A stretch of 64,000 bases of DNA from Granulicella sp. (GTDB lineage Bacteria; Acidobacteriota; Terriglobia; Terriglobales; Acidobacteriaceae). The position numbers were made by a program, and so were the translations under genes. The notes under the pieces are model-generated. The model was not told where the DNA came from, did not search any database, and saw only the letters and a list, made by a program, of their open reading frames with translations. Position 1 is the stretch's first letter; every line of letters begins with the position of its first letter. The stretch lies in the NCBI GenBank assembly GCA_027450185.1, contig DAIDKF010000014.1:1-64000 (forward strand), written 5' to 3'. Of the stretch, positions 43,889-53,348 are shown piece after piece.

Positions 43889-44775
43889 TGCGGAGTGTCC
43901 TTATCGTCTGAATCCGTTGGCTCGATGGGTTCCCATTCGCGGAGATTGCTGTGCAGACCTGCCCGCACGGAAAATGGTAACGCCTGAAACTGGGGCGTCC
44001 TCACCTTGGCCTGCAGATTGACCACAAACCCGCAGACAAGTCCGAAGGCGATCTGGGAGATGACAAACCAGAACCAGTCAATGCGTTGATTGAGGATGGG
44101 ACTCACGATGCCGATAGCAGAGTGCAGAATACCGGTGAAGAGCAACGGGGCCATGAAGCCTGCTGTAACAATCGGGTACTTGGGAAACATGGGCAGCATC
44201 GCTCCGTAGAGCAGCCCCACAAGAAGCGAGGTGAGCCCATGGATCACGAGCGCTGCCAGTAACCCGCGGAGGTGGAACTCGCTGAGAAATGCATTGCTGG
44301 CGCCAGCCCAACTGAGAAATCCGCCGGCCGCCAGCAGGTTCATCGCATACCAGATGCTGTGGTACTTGAGTTCACTGAAGATCGCAGCAGGTACAGCCAT
44401 CGCAATGCCGCCCGCGATGCCACCCTTGATGCCGGTGGTAATACGGAAGGTTTCAACGGGGATGATTTTGCGGGATGTAGCGTCCGCCGGAAGTCTGGTT
44501 GCGAGAGTCCGAGAGCTGAAGATGGGAACCTCTTCGGTGCTCACTTCGACGCTCTCATGCGCCTCGTGCGGCAGCACCTGACGAAACCAGCCAACCGTCG
44601 CTGCAATTGTCAGCACTGCGCCCAACGCACTTACGATACCGCTGGTGACCATGCCGAAGAGAACAAGCGCGATGCCCAGCGCGAGCACCATCGGCCACGC
44701 GGTAGGGGATGGGAGATGCAGCCCATGGTCTTGTTTGGGATGATCGACGTGCAACGTGCCTCCTTGTTGGGTCAT
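43885..44775 (-). CDS. uncharacterised multispan membrane subunit of the bc-caa3 operon
   Basis: A 296-residue membrane protein I cannot assign to a named family. Residues 27-64 form two spans (WPMVLALGIALVLFGMVTSG, IVSALGAVLTIAATVGWF) like the small subunit IV of caa3 oxidases. A soluble stretch follows (EAHESVEVST, ATSRKIIPVETF), then about five more spans between 114 and 253, including SIWYAMNLLAAGGFLSW and RIDWFWFVISQIAFGLVCGF. The tail is acidic. It overlaps both neighbours (ctaE by 4 bp, the cytochrome gene by 4 bp), so it is made in step with the complex. It may be a fused subunit IV plus a linker protein between the two complexes. Confidence 0.6.
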   Translation of the reverse strand: MTQQGGTLHVDHPKQDHGLHLPSPTAWPMVLALGIALVLFGMVTSGIVSALGAVLTIAATVGWFRQVLPHEAHESVEVSTEEVPIFSSRTLATRLPADATSRKIIPVETFRITTGIKGGIAGGIAMAVPAAIFSELKYHSIWYAMNLLAAGGFLSWAGASNAFLSEFHLRGLLAALVIHGLTSLLVGLLYGAMLPMFPKYPIVTAGFMAPLLFTGILHSAIGIVSPILNQRIDWFWFVISQIAFGLVCGFVVNLQAKVRTPQFQALPFSVRAGLHSNLREWEPIEPTDSDDKDTPQ

Positions 44776-45365
44776 CTGCCCAACACGTAAACGACCAGAA
44801 ATACGATGACCCATACCCCATCGACGAAGTGCCAATAGAGCGACAACACCTCGAGCTTCTCGGTGTGTTCGTGTGTCATCTGACCGCGCAGAGAGAACCA
44901 CAGGGCCAGCGCAAGCATGATCAACCCGACGAGCACATGGGTTGCATGCAGTCCGACCAGCGAATAAAACGTGGTTCCAAAAAGATTGGTGCTGATCGTC
45001 AAACCATGGTTATAGATCAGGTCGTACCATTCGTGGGCCGTTCCCGCGAGGAAGATCCCGCCAAGGAGCACCGTCGCAGCAAGCCAGAGGGAACACAGAT
45101 GTCGCTTGCTCCGGCTCAACGCAGAGACTGCGGCATGCACCGTCAGGCTGCTTGAAAGCAGGCAGATGGAGGTGAAGATCGGCAGGGTCAGGACTTCCTT
45201 CGGCGTGGGCCCAGCCAGGCTCTTTCCCATATAGAAGATATAGGCCACGACGAAGATGATGAAGATGGACGCTTCCGCGAGGATCAGGCAAACCATGCCC
45301 ACAATGCCACGGGAGGGCAGCACCCATTCTTCGTTCGGATTGGAAATCAAAGCGACGTCGCTCAC
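44772..45365 (-). CDS. ctaE: cytochrome c oxidase subunit III
   Basis: A 197-residue, five-span subunit III of the haem-copper oxidase, short form as in caa3 enzymes. Visible are GMVCLILAEASIFIIFVVAYIFY, TLPIFTSICLLSSSLTVHAA, LFLAGTAHEWYDL, SLVGLHATHVLVGLIML, and the C-terminal YWHFVDGVWVIVFLVVYV signature. Subunit III stabilises the proton-pumping subunit I. It overlaps ctaD and the following membrane gene by 4 bp each. Confidence 0.94.
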   Translation of the reverse strand: MSDVALISNPNEEWVLPSRGIVGMVCLILAEASIFIIFVVAYIFYMGKSLAGPTPKEVLTLPIFTSICLLSSSLTVHAAVSALSRSKRHLCSLWLAATVLLGGIFLAGTAHEWYDLIYNHGLTISTNLFGTTFYSLVGLHATHVLVGLIMLALALWFSLRGQMTHEHTEKLEVLSLYWHFVDGVWVIVFLVVYVLGR

Positions 45366-47092
45366 AGGCTCTCCTCCTGGCTGCTCCTGGGAAGATGCTG
45401 CTCTGTCTCGTAGTTGCTGTCAGGGTCCTCGGGATGCTTCAGATCCCATAGGGGCCGCCGGCTGGCAACGGTGGGGGTTTTGGCGAAGTTATACGCGGGC
45501 GGAGGCGACGTTGTCGACCACTCGAGCGTCCAGGCGTCCCATGGATCTGCCCCGGCGACTGCACCCTTGAAGTACGACCACACCATGTTGAACACGAACA
45601 GAAGCGTTGCAACAGCCTGAATGGCAGCTCCGCTGGACACAATCATGTTCCAGATCATCCAACCTCGATCGGCTTCGTAGGTGTAGATGCGGCGGGGCAT
45701 GCCCAGGAGGCCGGGTATGTGCATGAAGTCGAAGGTCAGGTGAAAGCCGATCACAAAGAGCCAGAAGTGCCACTTGCCCAGATGCTCGCTCAGCATGCGC
45801 CCGGTCACCTTGGGATACCAGTAATAGAAGGCCGAGAACAGCATGAAGAGGATAGCCCCGACCAGAACGTAGTGGAAGTGCGCCACCACAAAATAGGAGT
45901 TACCCAGTTGCCAGTCGAATGGTGCAACCGAGAGCATGATGCCCGTCAGACCAGCGACGAGGAACTGGAAAAGAAAACCGATGGCAAACAACATTGAAAC
46001 CGTGAAATGGATCTTGCCTCCCCACAATGTCGCCAGCCAGTTGAAGATTTTGATGCCTGTAGGCACCGAAATCACCATCGTAGCCAGCACAAAGAAGGTG
46101 TTGGCGCCGGGACCAAGCCCGACCGTGAACATGTGGTGCGCCCACACGCCGAGACTGATGAAGCCGATGCCCACCGACGCTGCCACCATCGCCGGATATC
46201 CGAAGATTGCCTTGCGCGAAAAGACTGGAATGATCTCATTGGCGAATGCAAACGCCGGGAGCACAAGAATGTAGACCTCGGGATGACCAAAGATCCAGAA
46301 GAAGTGCATCCAAAGCACAGCCGATCCACCCGCCTGCGTGTCGAAGAAGTGGCTTCCCGCATAACGGTCGAGCATCAGCATGATCTGCGCAGCAGTGAGC
46401 GGGCCAACGGCAACGAAGGTCATGCACGAGGTGACGAGGTACAGCCACACCAGCAGGGGCAGCCTGCTCATCTTCATGCCCGGGCAACGCATGCTGATGG
46501 TTGTCGCCACGATGTTCAGCGCTGTGCCAATCGTCCCAACCCCGCTGAGCAACACGGCGAGCGTCCAATAATCCGTACTGTGGCCGGGCGAGAATACGCG
46601 CGAGGTCAGGGGGGCATACGCAAACCAACCTACGTCCGGAGCACTGCCGGCGCCGTACAGTCCGCTTCCACCTATATAGCTGTAATAGAGAAGTATGCCG
46701 CCAAACGCTGAGATCCAGAAGCTAAACGCGTTCAGCCGCGGAAACGCCATGTCGCGGGCGCCAATCATCAGTGGGATGAGATAGTTTCCGAAACCGAAGA
46801 GGATGGGCATCCCGACGAAAAACACCATCGTCGTTCCATGCACTGTAAACAGGCCGTTGAAGACCTGGGGCGAGACGAAGTGATTATTCGGAACCGCCAG
46901 TTGAATGCGCATGAGCAAGGCTTCAAACCCAGCCACGACCAGGAAAAACAGCGCATAGCCGATATACATCAGGCCAATTTTCTTGTGATCGACCGTCGTC
47001 ACCCAGCCATGAAGCACCTCTAGCCAAAGAGGCCTGGATGGCTTCGACGCTGCTGCATTGTGCGTCTCAATTGCCGGAGTTTGCGTTGCCAT
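45362..47092 (-). CDS. ctaD: cytochrome c oxidase subunit I
   Basis: The catalytic haem-copper subunit. The 576-residue, 12-span protein has the low-spin haem ligand in FTVHGTTMVFF, D-channel residues in GARDMAFPRLN, the CuB ligand and cross-linked Tyr in FGHPEVYIL, the His pair WAHHMF, K-channel residues in SVPTGIKIFNW, and the haem ligands in VVAHFHYVL. The Glu of GHPEVY marks it as A-family with D and K channels. ATG 47092 has AAGGAA upstream. A C-terminal soluble tail follows the last span. Confidence 0.97.
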   Translation of the reverse strand: MATQTPAIETHNAAASKPSRPLWLEVLHGWVTTVDHKKIGLMYIGYALFFLVVAGFEALLMRIQLAVPNNHFVSPQVFNGLFTVHGTTMVFFVGMPILFGFGNYLIPLMIGARDMAFPRLNAFSFWISAFGGILLYYSYIGGSGLYGAGSAPDVGWFAYAPLTSRVFSPGHSTDYWTLAVLLSGVGTIGTALNIVATTISMRCPGMKMSRLPLLVWLYLVTSCMTFVAVGPLTAAQIMLMLDRYAGSHFFDTQAGGSAVLWMHFFWIFGHPEVYILVLPAFAFANEIIPVFSRKAIFGYPAMVAASVGIGFISLGVWAHHMFTVGLGPGANTFFVLATMVISVPTGIKIFNWLATLWGGKIHFTVSMLFAIGFLFQFLVAGLTGIMLSVAPFDWQLGNSYFVVAHFHYVLVGAILFMLFSAFYYWYPKVTGRMLSEHLGKWHFWLFVIGFHLTFDFMHIPGLLGMPRRIYTYEADRGWMIWNMIVSSGAAIQAVATLLFVFNMVWSYFKGAVAGADPWDAWTLEWSTTSPPPAYNFAKTPTVASRRPLWDLKHPEDPDSNYETEQHLPRSSQEESL

Positions 47093-47112
47093 TGTGTTCC
47101 TTCCTGAACGCA

Positions 47113-48126
47113 TTACTTAAGCGTGGTTAGGTATGCCGTCACAGCATCAAGATCATGACTGTTCAAGTGCATGGGTGGCATGAGCACCCCCGGTTTCAGG
47201 TTCGCTGGATTCTCTATGAATCTGTGGAGATTCTCCGGCGTATTGGGCACGGAACCCGATGCAATCGTATCGCGGCTGGCAAGATGGGTAAGATCGGGGC
47301 CGAATCTACCCGTAGCCACCGTTCCGCGGATAGTGTGGCAACTGATACATGCATTGTGCATGAAAACGTCACGGCCCTCCGCAACGCGAGGATCCTCCAC
47401 GGCTGGCTGCTGCTGGTGCGCTACCCAGGCTGCAAACTCCTGCGGCGTATCGGCGTAGACGCGAATCAGCATCTTCGCATGCTGCACTCCGCAGTACTGG
47501 GCGCACTGTCCCAGATACAGCCCTGGCGCTTGAGGATCGATCCACATGGTGTTGACCTTGTTCGGAATCACGTCGGTCTTCCCTGCAAGCCGCGGCACCC
47601 AGAAACTGTGGTCCGTATCCGCCGATGACATGGTCAAATAGGTTGGCAACGGATGGCTCGGATCACTAACCGGGACATGGAGTTCGTTGGCCGTCACAAT
47701 ACCCAGCTTGGGGTAGCTAAATTCCCACCAGAACTGACGCCCGATGACGGTGACATCCAGCGCGTCGGCCGGCTTGCGAGCATGCTCGGTCGTGTAGATA
47801 ACCCGCGTTGTGGCCAGAAACAGCATCACGACGATCAGGACCGGGATGACCGTCCAGGAAAGCTCAATCTGGTTGCTTCCATAGATCTGGTGGGGCTCCT
47901 GTTCGCTCTTGTCACCCGATTTGCGCCAGCGATAGCGCACCAGAACATAGATCAGGATGCCGGACACGATCACAAAGATTGCACTCGTAACGCCAAGCAC
48001 CAACATCGACAGGCTGAAGATTGAGTTCGCAGGAGTCCCCGCCGGCGCGAACATGTTCGTTGGATCGGCGCCCACGGCCGACGTTGCTATCGCGGCGAGG
48101 CCGCACCATCCTTGACTCGCGAACAT
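47113..48126 (-). CDS. ctaC: cytochrome c oxidase subunit II with C-terminal cytochrome c domain
   Basis: Accepts electrons at the CuA centre, making this a caa3-type oxidase. The 337-residue protein has a signal, two spans (about 37-63 and 90-108), the aromatic run GRQFWWEFSYP, CuA ligands His173 and C208/C212/H216/M219 in QCAQYCGVQHAKM, and a fused haem c domain with CISCH at 260-264 and a Met ligand in LMPPMHL. The usual Glu between the CuA cysteines is Gln210. ATG 48126 has GGGAG 4 nt upstream. First gene of the operon. Confidence 0.96.
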   Translation of the reverse strand: MFASQGWCGLAAIATSAVGADPTNMFAPAGTPANSIFSLSMLVLGVTSAIFVIVSGILIYVLVRYRWRKSGDKSEQEPHQIYGSNQIELSWTVIPVLIVVMLFLATTRVIYTTEHARKPADALDVTVIGRQFWWEFSYPKLGIVTANELHVPVSDPSHPLPTYLTMSSADTDHSFWVPRLAGKTDVIPNKVNTMWIDPQAPGLYLGQCAQYCGVQHAKMLIRVYADTPQEFAAWVAHQQQPAVEDPRVAEGRDVFMHNACISCHTIRGTVATGRFGPDLTHLASRDTIASGSVPNTPENLHRFIENPANLKPGVLMPPMHLNSHDLDAVTAYLTTLK

Positions 48127-48530
48127 TAGTCTCCCAAAACAGATCGATGAGGCGCAGAGGCCCTTTTCATGCAGCCAAGCCCGTAGACCGCTCGGTACAA
48201 AAAGCGAGCGGAGGCTCTCTGCGCAACCAAACACATCTCTATTTCAATGTATACACCTTTGGGCCGCATGGGAAGCCGCCCCTGCGAGTGCGGCAAATCC
48301 ATCGCAGATCAGCGGCTAACTGTGTTCAGCGAGAAGCAAATGAGGGGCCGGGCTCGACTTGGATTGATCTGCATCTTGCCACGAGAGCGGCTGCCCGAAC
48401 CATCGCAATTTTTTGGGGGGAATGAATGCATTCTTCTGTTGTAAACAAATTGACTATGATGTAGAGTTCATAAACGCCATAAAGTTGAGCAAATATAGCT
48501 AATTCGATCACTACCTTCCTGAGGACCGAG
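48127..48530. other. 404-bp divergent region between ctaC and the GH18 gene
   Basis: No supportable gene. It must hold promoters for both directions. TTGT-AA-ACAA at 48439-48448 is a small inverted repeat, TATGAT at 48455-48460 a possible -10 for the GH18 gene. The AT-rich stretch 48420-48500 is the likely promoter zone. Confidence 0.45.
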
Positions 48531-49580
48531 ATGAAAAAAGCTGCTACCGTGTTGATCGTTGGATCGGCCATGATGTCCTGCTGTGTCGCTGCGCGTGCGC
48601 AGAAGACAGAGTTCTGGATGGGCGATGGAGCTGCGTCGGTAAATTCGTTCTTGGCGCACAGCAACAGGATCGATATCATCTCGCCAACGTGGTATCAGAT
48701 CGATGAGACGGGACTGGTCAGTGGCGAGCCGCAACCCGTCGTACTGAAGGCAGCTAAAGCAGCTCACCTCTCGATCATTCCTCTGTTCGCGCTGTTCAAT
48801 CACGAGAAACTTCATACTCTGGCCGGCGACGAAAAGGCGCAGGACGAGATGAACAAGGCCTTCATCCGCGAGTGCAAGGAGAACGGCTACGACGGCATTA
48901 ACCTGGACATAGAAGATGTGATGTGGACGGACCGCGATGGCCTGTCTGCGCTGGTGAAAAAGACTGCGGACGCGTTGCACCGCGAACATCTGCAGGTGCA
49001 GATCGACGTTGTGCCAAACGCCCCGGGGCATCCGGGCGCGGCGGCCTTCAGCAAGTGGATCTTTGAAGAGTGGCGGGGAGGTTACGACTTGAAAGCCCTG
49101 GCTGAGTCCGTGGACCTGATCTGCCTGATGACCTATGACCAGAACACGCACTGGACGGAACCTGGCCCCGTGGATGGGTGGGGCTGGACCAAAGAGAATC
49201 TGGATTACGCGCTGAAGGTGGTTCCCAAAAACAAGTTGTCGCTGGGCATCGCACTGTATGGCTACCACTGGTTCACGGGCGACCCCGGACTGAAGAAGGG
49301 CGAGAAGACGCCGAACCCCACAGCGGAGTACATCTCCGAGCCGAACGCCATCTTCCTGCGCGATACATACGGCGGCAAAACGCAGTGGGACGAGCAGGAG
49401 CACACGCCCTGGTTCTACATCAATCGCGACCAGATGCGGGAGTGGGTCTTCTACACCGACAAGCGGGCGTTCATGGACCGCTATGATCTCGCCAGGGAGG
49501 CTGGGATCCAAGGCGTCTGCGCGTGGGTATTGGGCGAAGAGGATCCTGCAATCTGGGCGGCCATTCCGGATAAGCGATAG
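48531..49580 (+). CDS. exported GH18-family glycoside hydrolase
   Basis: A 349-residue secreted (beta/alpha)8 protein with a signal peptide (TVLIVGSAMMSCCVAARAQ). The GH18 signature is DGINLDIED at 121-129, giving Asp121, Asp126 and catalytic Glu128. ICLMTYDQNTHW and LGIALYGYHWF match later strands, and AWVLGEEDPAIW the last. The order resembles YaaH/SleL-like GH18 enzymes that act on peptidoglycan or spore cortex as well as chitinases. It sits next to nagA and GH20, so the product probably feeds amino-sugar catabolism. A perfect palindrome terminates it. Confidence 0.87.
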   Translation: MKKAATVLIVGSAMMSCCVAARAQKTEFWMGDGAASVNSFLAHSNRIDIISPTWYQIDETGLVSGEPQPVVLKAAKAAHLSIIPLFALFNHEKLHTLAGDEKAQDEMNKAFIRECKENGYDGINLDIEDVMWTDRDGLSALVKKTADALHREHLQVQIDVVPNAPGHPGAAAFSKWIFEEWRGGYDLKALAESVDLICLMTYDQNTHWTEPGPVDGWGWTKENLDYALKVVPKNKLSLGIALYGYHWFTGDPGLKKGEKTPNPTAEYISEPNAIFLRDTYGGKTQWDEQEHTPWFYINRDQMREWVFYTDKRAFMDRYDLAREAGIQGVCAWVLGEEDPAIWAAIPDKR

Positions 49581-49613
49581 CGCGGGTGAAAGATTTTCAG
49601 TGCAGCCCGGAGC

Positions 49614-49633
49614 GCCCCCTCTATAGAGGGGGC
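49614..49633. terminator. 20-bp perfect palindrome between GH18 and nagA
   Basis: GCCCCCTCTATAGAGGGGGC is its own reverse complement. It lies between the converging stops of GH18 and nagA and is followed by the T-rich ATTCTTATT. It should act as a bidirectional terminator. Confidence 0.75.
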
Positions 49634-49684
49634 ATTCTTATTCCGGCAACAAAATACCTTGTTGCGGCACACTTACTGAAGCGG

Positions 49685-50821
49685 CTACTCAAATAGCTGT
49701 CCATGGAAGATGCTTCCCGTGCGATCTCCAGCCTCATCGAACACGTTGAAGTTCGCGGGAGTACCCGGCGTCATCTGTGTGAGGTGAGGCATGCCCATCA
49801 TGCGCGCAGGGTTGCGCGAGGCCAATCGAACCGCGGCGCTGAGGGGCGTACCGGTAAACCGCCGCACATTCGCAACCGCCCGGTCCATCGTCAGGACGCT
49901 GCCCGCCAGTGTCTCGCCCAGCAGGCAGACACCATCCTTCACCACCACCTCAAAATCCCCTAGGTTATAGGTTCCGTCAGGCACACCCGTCGCCGACATT
50001 CCATCCGTCACCAGAATCGCATAGTCCTCGCCCTTCATCTTGAGCCATAAGCGGATGATCGCGGGATGCACATGCACGCCGTCGCAGATGGCTTCGGCAT
50101 ACACGTCTGAACGATCCAGAATCGTTCCCACGATACCCGGCTCGCGATGGTCCAGTGGGCGCATTGCGTTGAACAGGTGCGTCGAACTCGTCGCTCCCGC
50201 AGCGATGGCCGCGAGCGTCTCCGCCGAGGTTGCCATGCTGTGGCCCATGGTTACGCGTACGCCGGCAGCGGTCACGTGCTCGATCAACTCCAGCGCATGC
50301 GGCAACTCGGGAGCCATCGTCATCAATCGGATATGCCCACGCGCGGCCTGCTGCAACCGGTCAAATAACTCCACGCTCGGCTCACGAATACTAGCGTCGG
50401 GATGCACACCCCGCTTGCCGTGTGAGACGAACGGCCCTTCCAGATGGATACCTAACGGGATCGCCACCGGATCCCCGGATACATGCTTGCGAGGGTGCTC
50501 AATCGCATCGGCGAGATGCTCCATCGCCCTGAGGGTCAGATCCAGCGGAGCCGTCACGGTCGTGGGCAGATAATGCGCGACGCCCCGACTGGCCAAAAAC
50601 CGTCCCACCTCTGTAGTACCGGCAGCATCGGCCGCCATGAAGTCGAAGGATCGCGCACCATGGACGTGGATATCGAAGAATGGCGCGGTGAGGGTATCCG
50701 TTGAATCGTTTGCCGGCCCCGCCTCGACGCCGGCAATGTGACCATCCTCGACCGACACGACCGGGTACTCAATCTCTCCAGCGTCAGTAATTAATCTGCG
50801 TGCGGTAAGTCTCTTAAACAT
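49685..50821 (-). CDS. nagA: N-acetylglucosamine-6-phosphate deacetylase
   Basis: Removes acetate from GlcNAc-6-phosphate to give glucosamine-6-phosphate. The 378-residue amidohydrolase has DIHVHGARS, IHLEGPFVS with the metal Glu, VTMGHSMATS, STHLFNAMRPLDHREPG, GVHVHP, and the catalytic Asp in LVTDGMSATG. The first metal motif is HVHG, as in family members. The start at 50821 is the expected N terminus (MFKRLTARRL). It is separate from but functionally linked to the kinase and SIS genes at 54-56 kb. Confidence 0.94.
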   Translation of the reverse strand: MFKRLTARRLITDAGEIEYPVVSVEDGHIAGVEAGPANDSTDTLTAPFFDIHVHGARSFDFMAADAAGTTEVGRFLASRGVAHYLPTTVTAPLDLTLRAMEHLADAIEHPRKHVSGDPVAIPLGIHLEGPFVSHGKRGVHPDASIREPSVELFDRLQQAARGHIRLMTMAPELPHALELIEHVTAAGVRVTMGHSMATSAETLAAIAAGATSSTHLFNAMRPLDHREPGIVGTILDRSDVYAEAICDGVHVHPAIIRLWLKMKGEDYAILVTDGMSATGVPDGTYNLGDFEVVVKDGVCLLGETLAGSVLTMDRAVANVRRFTGTPLSAAVRLASRNPARMMGMPHLTQMTPGTPANFNVFDEAGDRTGSIFHGQLFE

Positions 50822-51151
50822 CGATTTCCATTCTTGGTTCCAGAACTCATCGAGGCGGACCGGCAACCTTCCTTAGGGCTACTCCTGCCGTCTCAAAAGA
50901 GCGCGTACTGCTGTGTTATCCCAAAGCTACGCTGAAAGCTCCGAAGGGGGCCGCAAGGAATCTTCCGTGATACATCTGTCTCTCTTCGGTGTGGTGCAAT
51001 CGACATCGGGAATCCGAAGCCAGTTTTTGAGCGGCTCCTTCAAAAAACTCTTGCCCACACCAGAGGGAGTGTGTTCTTGTAGTACACGATAGCTCATAAG
51101 TTTGCGCACTTCAATATAAAAAGATCATTTTCATGGGGACTGATTTTCATC
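50822..51151. other. 330-bp divergent region between nagA and the GH20 gene
   Basis: No supportable gene. TATAAA at 51115-51120 lies 31 nt before the GH20 ATG and is a possible -10. No riboswitch-like fold is recognised. Two candidate control zones for the amino-sugar regulon are expected here. Confidence 0.45.
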
Positions 51152-53317
51152 ATGATCCGCCTCTTATCCGCTCCCGCGCCATCGCCTTCACTTCGTTCCT
51201 GCGCAACTCTCCCTGCACTCTTGTCGGTACTGCTGGCTCCACTGCCCCTTGCCCCGGCACAATCGCCCACACCAGCCGCTCCCCTGCTCTGTCCGCAGCC
51301 AAAGAGCCTGCACGCGGAGGGGCTGACGGCCGTGCATGCGGCTACCATAATCGTGCCTGGCGGCGATGCAGAGGATATCTTCGCAGCACAGAATCTCGGC
51401 AGCGCGCTTGCACAGCGAGGAATCCTTAATTCGCCAGCCGCTGGCGCCGTCGACCTCACCGTCACGCTGCTACGCGAGGACTCTGATCAGGCAAGACATC
51501 TGATGTCCGGCAACAATCTCACCTTCTCCGCCGCGATGCAGGACGAGGGCTACATTCTGATCTCACGCAAGGATACCCATGGCGGCGCCGCCGTAGCCAT
51601 CATCGGTCACACCGCAGCAGGCGTGTTCTATGGAGTGCAGACTTTGAAGCAACTGCTCCAAAGCGATCGCGGCGGAGCAGCGATATGGACCGCAACCATC
51701 CGCGACTGGCCATCGATGAAGTATCGCGGCGAAGATGATGATCTATCTCGCGGGCCCTTTCCGACGCTGGCATTCCAGAAGCATCAGCTTGAAGTGTTCG
51801 CGGCATACAAGGTGAACCTGTACTCTCCGTACTTTGAGAACAACCTCGAGTACTCCGCTGATCCTCTGGCGGCGCCTCCGGGAGGCGCTCTCACACGCGC
51901 AGAGGCGCAGGAACTGGTGGCCTTTGCCAGCCGATTGCACATCACCATTGTTCCAGAGCAGGAGGCGTTCGGCCATGTACACCACGTCCTCGAATATGAG
52001 AAGTATGCAGACGTCGCCGAGACCCCGCACGGGTATGTCATCGCGCCGGGACAAGCCGGCTCGCTGCCACTCATCAAGAGCTGGTTCACACAGATTGCCG
52101 CCGACTTCCCCAGCCCGTTTCTGCATGTCGGCGCCGATGAGACCTTCGACCTCGGCACGGGACGCACCAAGCCGGACGTCGACCACCGTGGCCTTGGACC
52201 GGTCTACGCGGACTTCCTGAGCTCCATCCACACAGCTCTTGCTCCCCTGCACCGCCGTCTGCTCTTCTGGGGAGACATCGGCGACTCCGATCCTTCTGCC
52301 ATCCCCGGCATTCCCAAGGACATGATCGCGATCCCCTGGATCTACTGGCACGAAGACAGCTACGACCACGATATTCTGCCCTTCAGGAATGCAGGCCTGG
52401 AGACATGGGTCGCACCCGGCGATGCCAACTGGCGCGTCGTCTATCCTATCGGAAAGACTGCGCTCGACAACATCTCCGGGTTCGTCGCCGCAGGCCAGCG
52501 CCTCGGCAGCACCGGAGAACTGCTGACCGTATGGAATGATGACGGGGAAGGTCTCTTCAATCAGGATTGGTTCGGAGTACTCTTTGGAGCCGCCGCCGCC
52601 TGGCAGCCCGGCAAGAGCGACACCGCCGCCTATCAGGCGAGCTTTGGCCCGATCTTCTATGGCGACACCACAGGTCGGATCAACGATGCCCAGGCTGAGA
52701 TCATGGCCGCGGAAGATTTGATCGACGTCAGCGACAATGCCTTCTGGCTGGACCCCTGGAGCCCCGCCGGTCTAGCCAAAGCAGACAGAATGCGTGCGAA
52801 CATCCCTGCCGCGCGCCTGCACGCCGAGCACGCCATCGAACTCATCGAAGCAGCGCTGTCGACGAACCCATCGCTGCGCGAGAAGGATGCTCTGTTGGCG
52901 ATGGAGCTCGGCGCTCGCCGCATCGACTTCATTGGACTCAAGTTCCAACTCTCCGACGAGATGCGCGACGCCTATGCCAAAGCCTATGCGATGAAGGACG
53001 ATCGCTCCAGGGACACCGCGACCAGCAACCTGCTCGACTCCATCAGCAGCATGAACGGCCGCTGCCAGGACCTTCGCGACGGCTACTCGCTGCTCAAGAA
53101 TCTATATCGTGATAGCTGGCTTGCGGAGAACCGGCCCTACTGGCTTGATAACGTGATGGTGCAATACGATCTGCAGATTCAGCGCTGGCAGCAACGCAGC
53201 GATGACTTCCATACTTTGATCAACACATGGCAGAGCTCCAGGGTTCTTCCCACAGCGGCGCAGGCCGGAGTTCCAGCTCCCATCCCGGAGGCCGCATCGG
53301 CTCCCCCCGCAAAGTAA
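51152..53317 (+). CDS. exported GH20-family beta-N-acetylhexosaminidase
   Basis: A 721-residue secreted enzyme releasing terminal GlcNAc from chitin oligomers or glycoproteins. After a signal peptide (LPALLSVLLAPLPLAPAQ) comes a zincin-like domain (residues 45-170) and the catalytic barrel with HVGADETFDLG, where Asp329-Glu330 is the substrate-assisted catalytic pair. WYLW-like aromatic sequences are replaced by IPWIYWHEDS and TVWNDDGEGLF. A roughly 200-residue helical C-terminal region follows. The protein fits the extracellular step that supplies GlcNAc to the kinase and NagA. Confidence 0.9.
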   Translation: MIRLLSAPAPSPSLRSCATLPALLSVLLAPLPLAPAQSPTPAAPLLCPQPKSLHAEGLTAVHAATIIVPGGDAEDIFAAQNLGSALAQRGILNSPAAGAVDLTVTLLREDSDQARHLMSGNNLTFSAAMQDEGYILISRKDTHGGAAVAIIGHTAAGVFYGVQTLKQLLQSDRGGAAIWTATIRDWPSMKYRGEDDDLSRGPFPTLAFQKHQLEVFAAYKVNLYSPYFENNLEYSADPLAAPPGGALTRAEAQELVAFASRLHITIVPEQEAFGHVHHVLEYEKYADVAETPHGYVIAPGQAGSLPLIKSWFTQIAADFPSPFLHVGADETFDLGTGRTKPDVDHRGLGPVYADFLSSIHTALAPLHRRLLFWGDIGDSDPSAIPGIPKDMIAIPWIYWHEDSYDHDILPFRNAGLETWVAPGDANWRVVYPIGKTALDNISGFVAAGQRLGSTGELLTVWNDDGEGLFNQDWFGVLFGAAAAWQPGKSDTAAYQASFGPIFYGDTTGRINDAQAEIMAAEDLIDVSDNAFWLDPWSPAGLAKADRMRANIPAARLHAEHAIELIEAALSTNPSLREKDALLAMELGARRIDFIGLKFQLSDEMRDAYAKAYAMKDDRSRDTATSNLLDSISSMNGRCQDLRDGYSLLKNLYRDSWLAENRPYWLDNVMVQYDLQIQRWQQRSDDFHTLINTWQSSRVLPTAAQAGVPAPIPEAASAPPAK

Positions 53318-53348
53318 ACAACGCCACAGCACCGCGGCACATGAGCCG

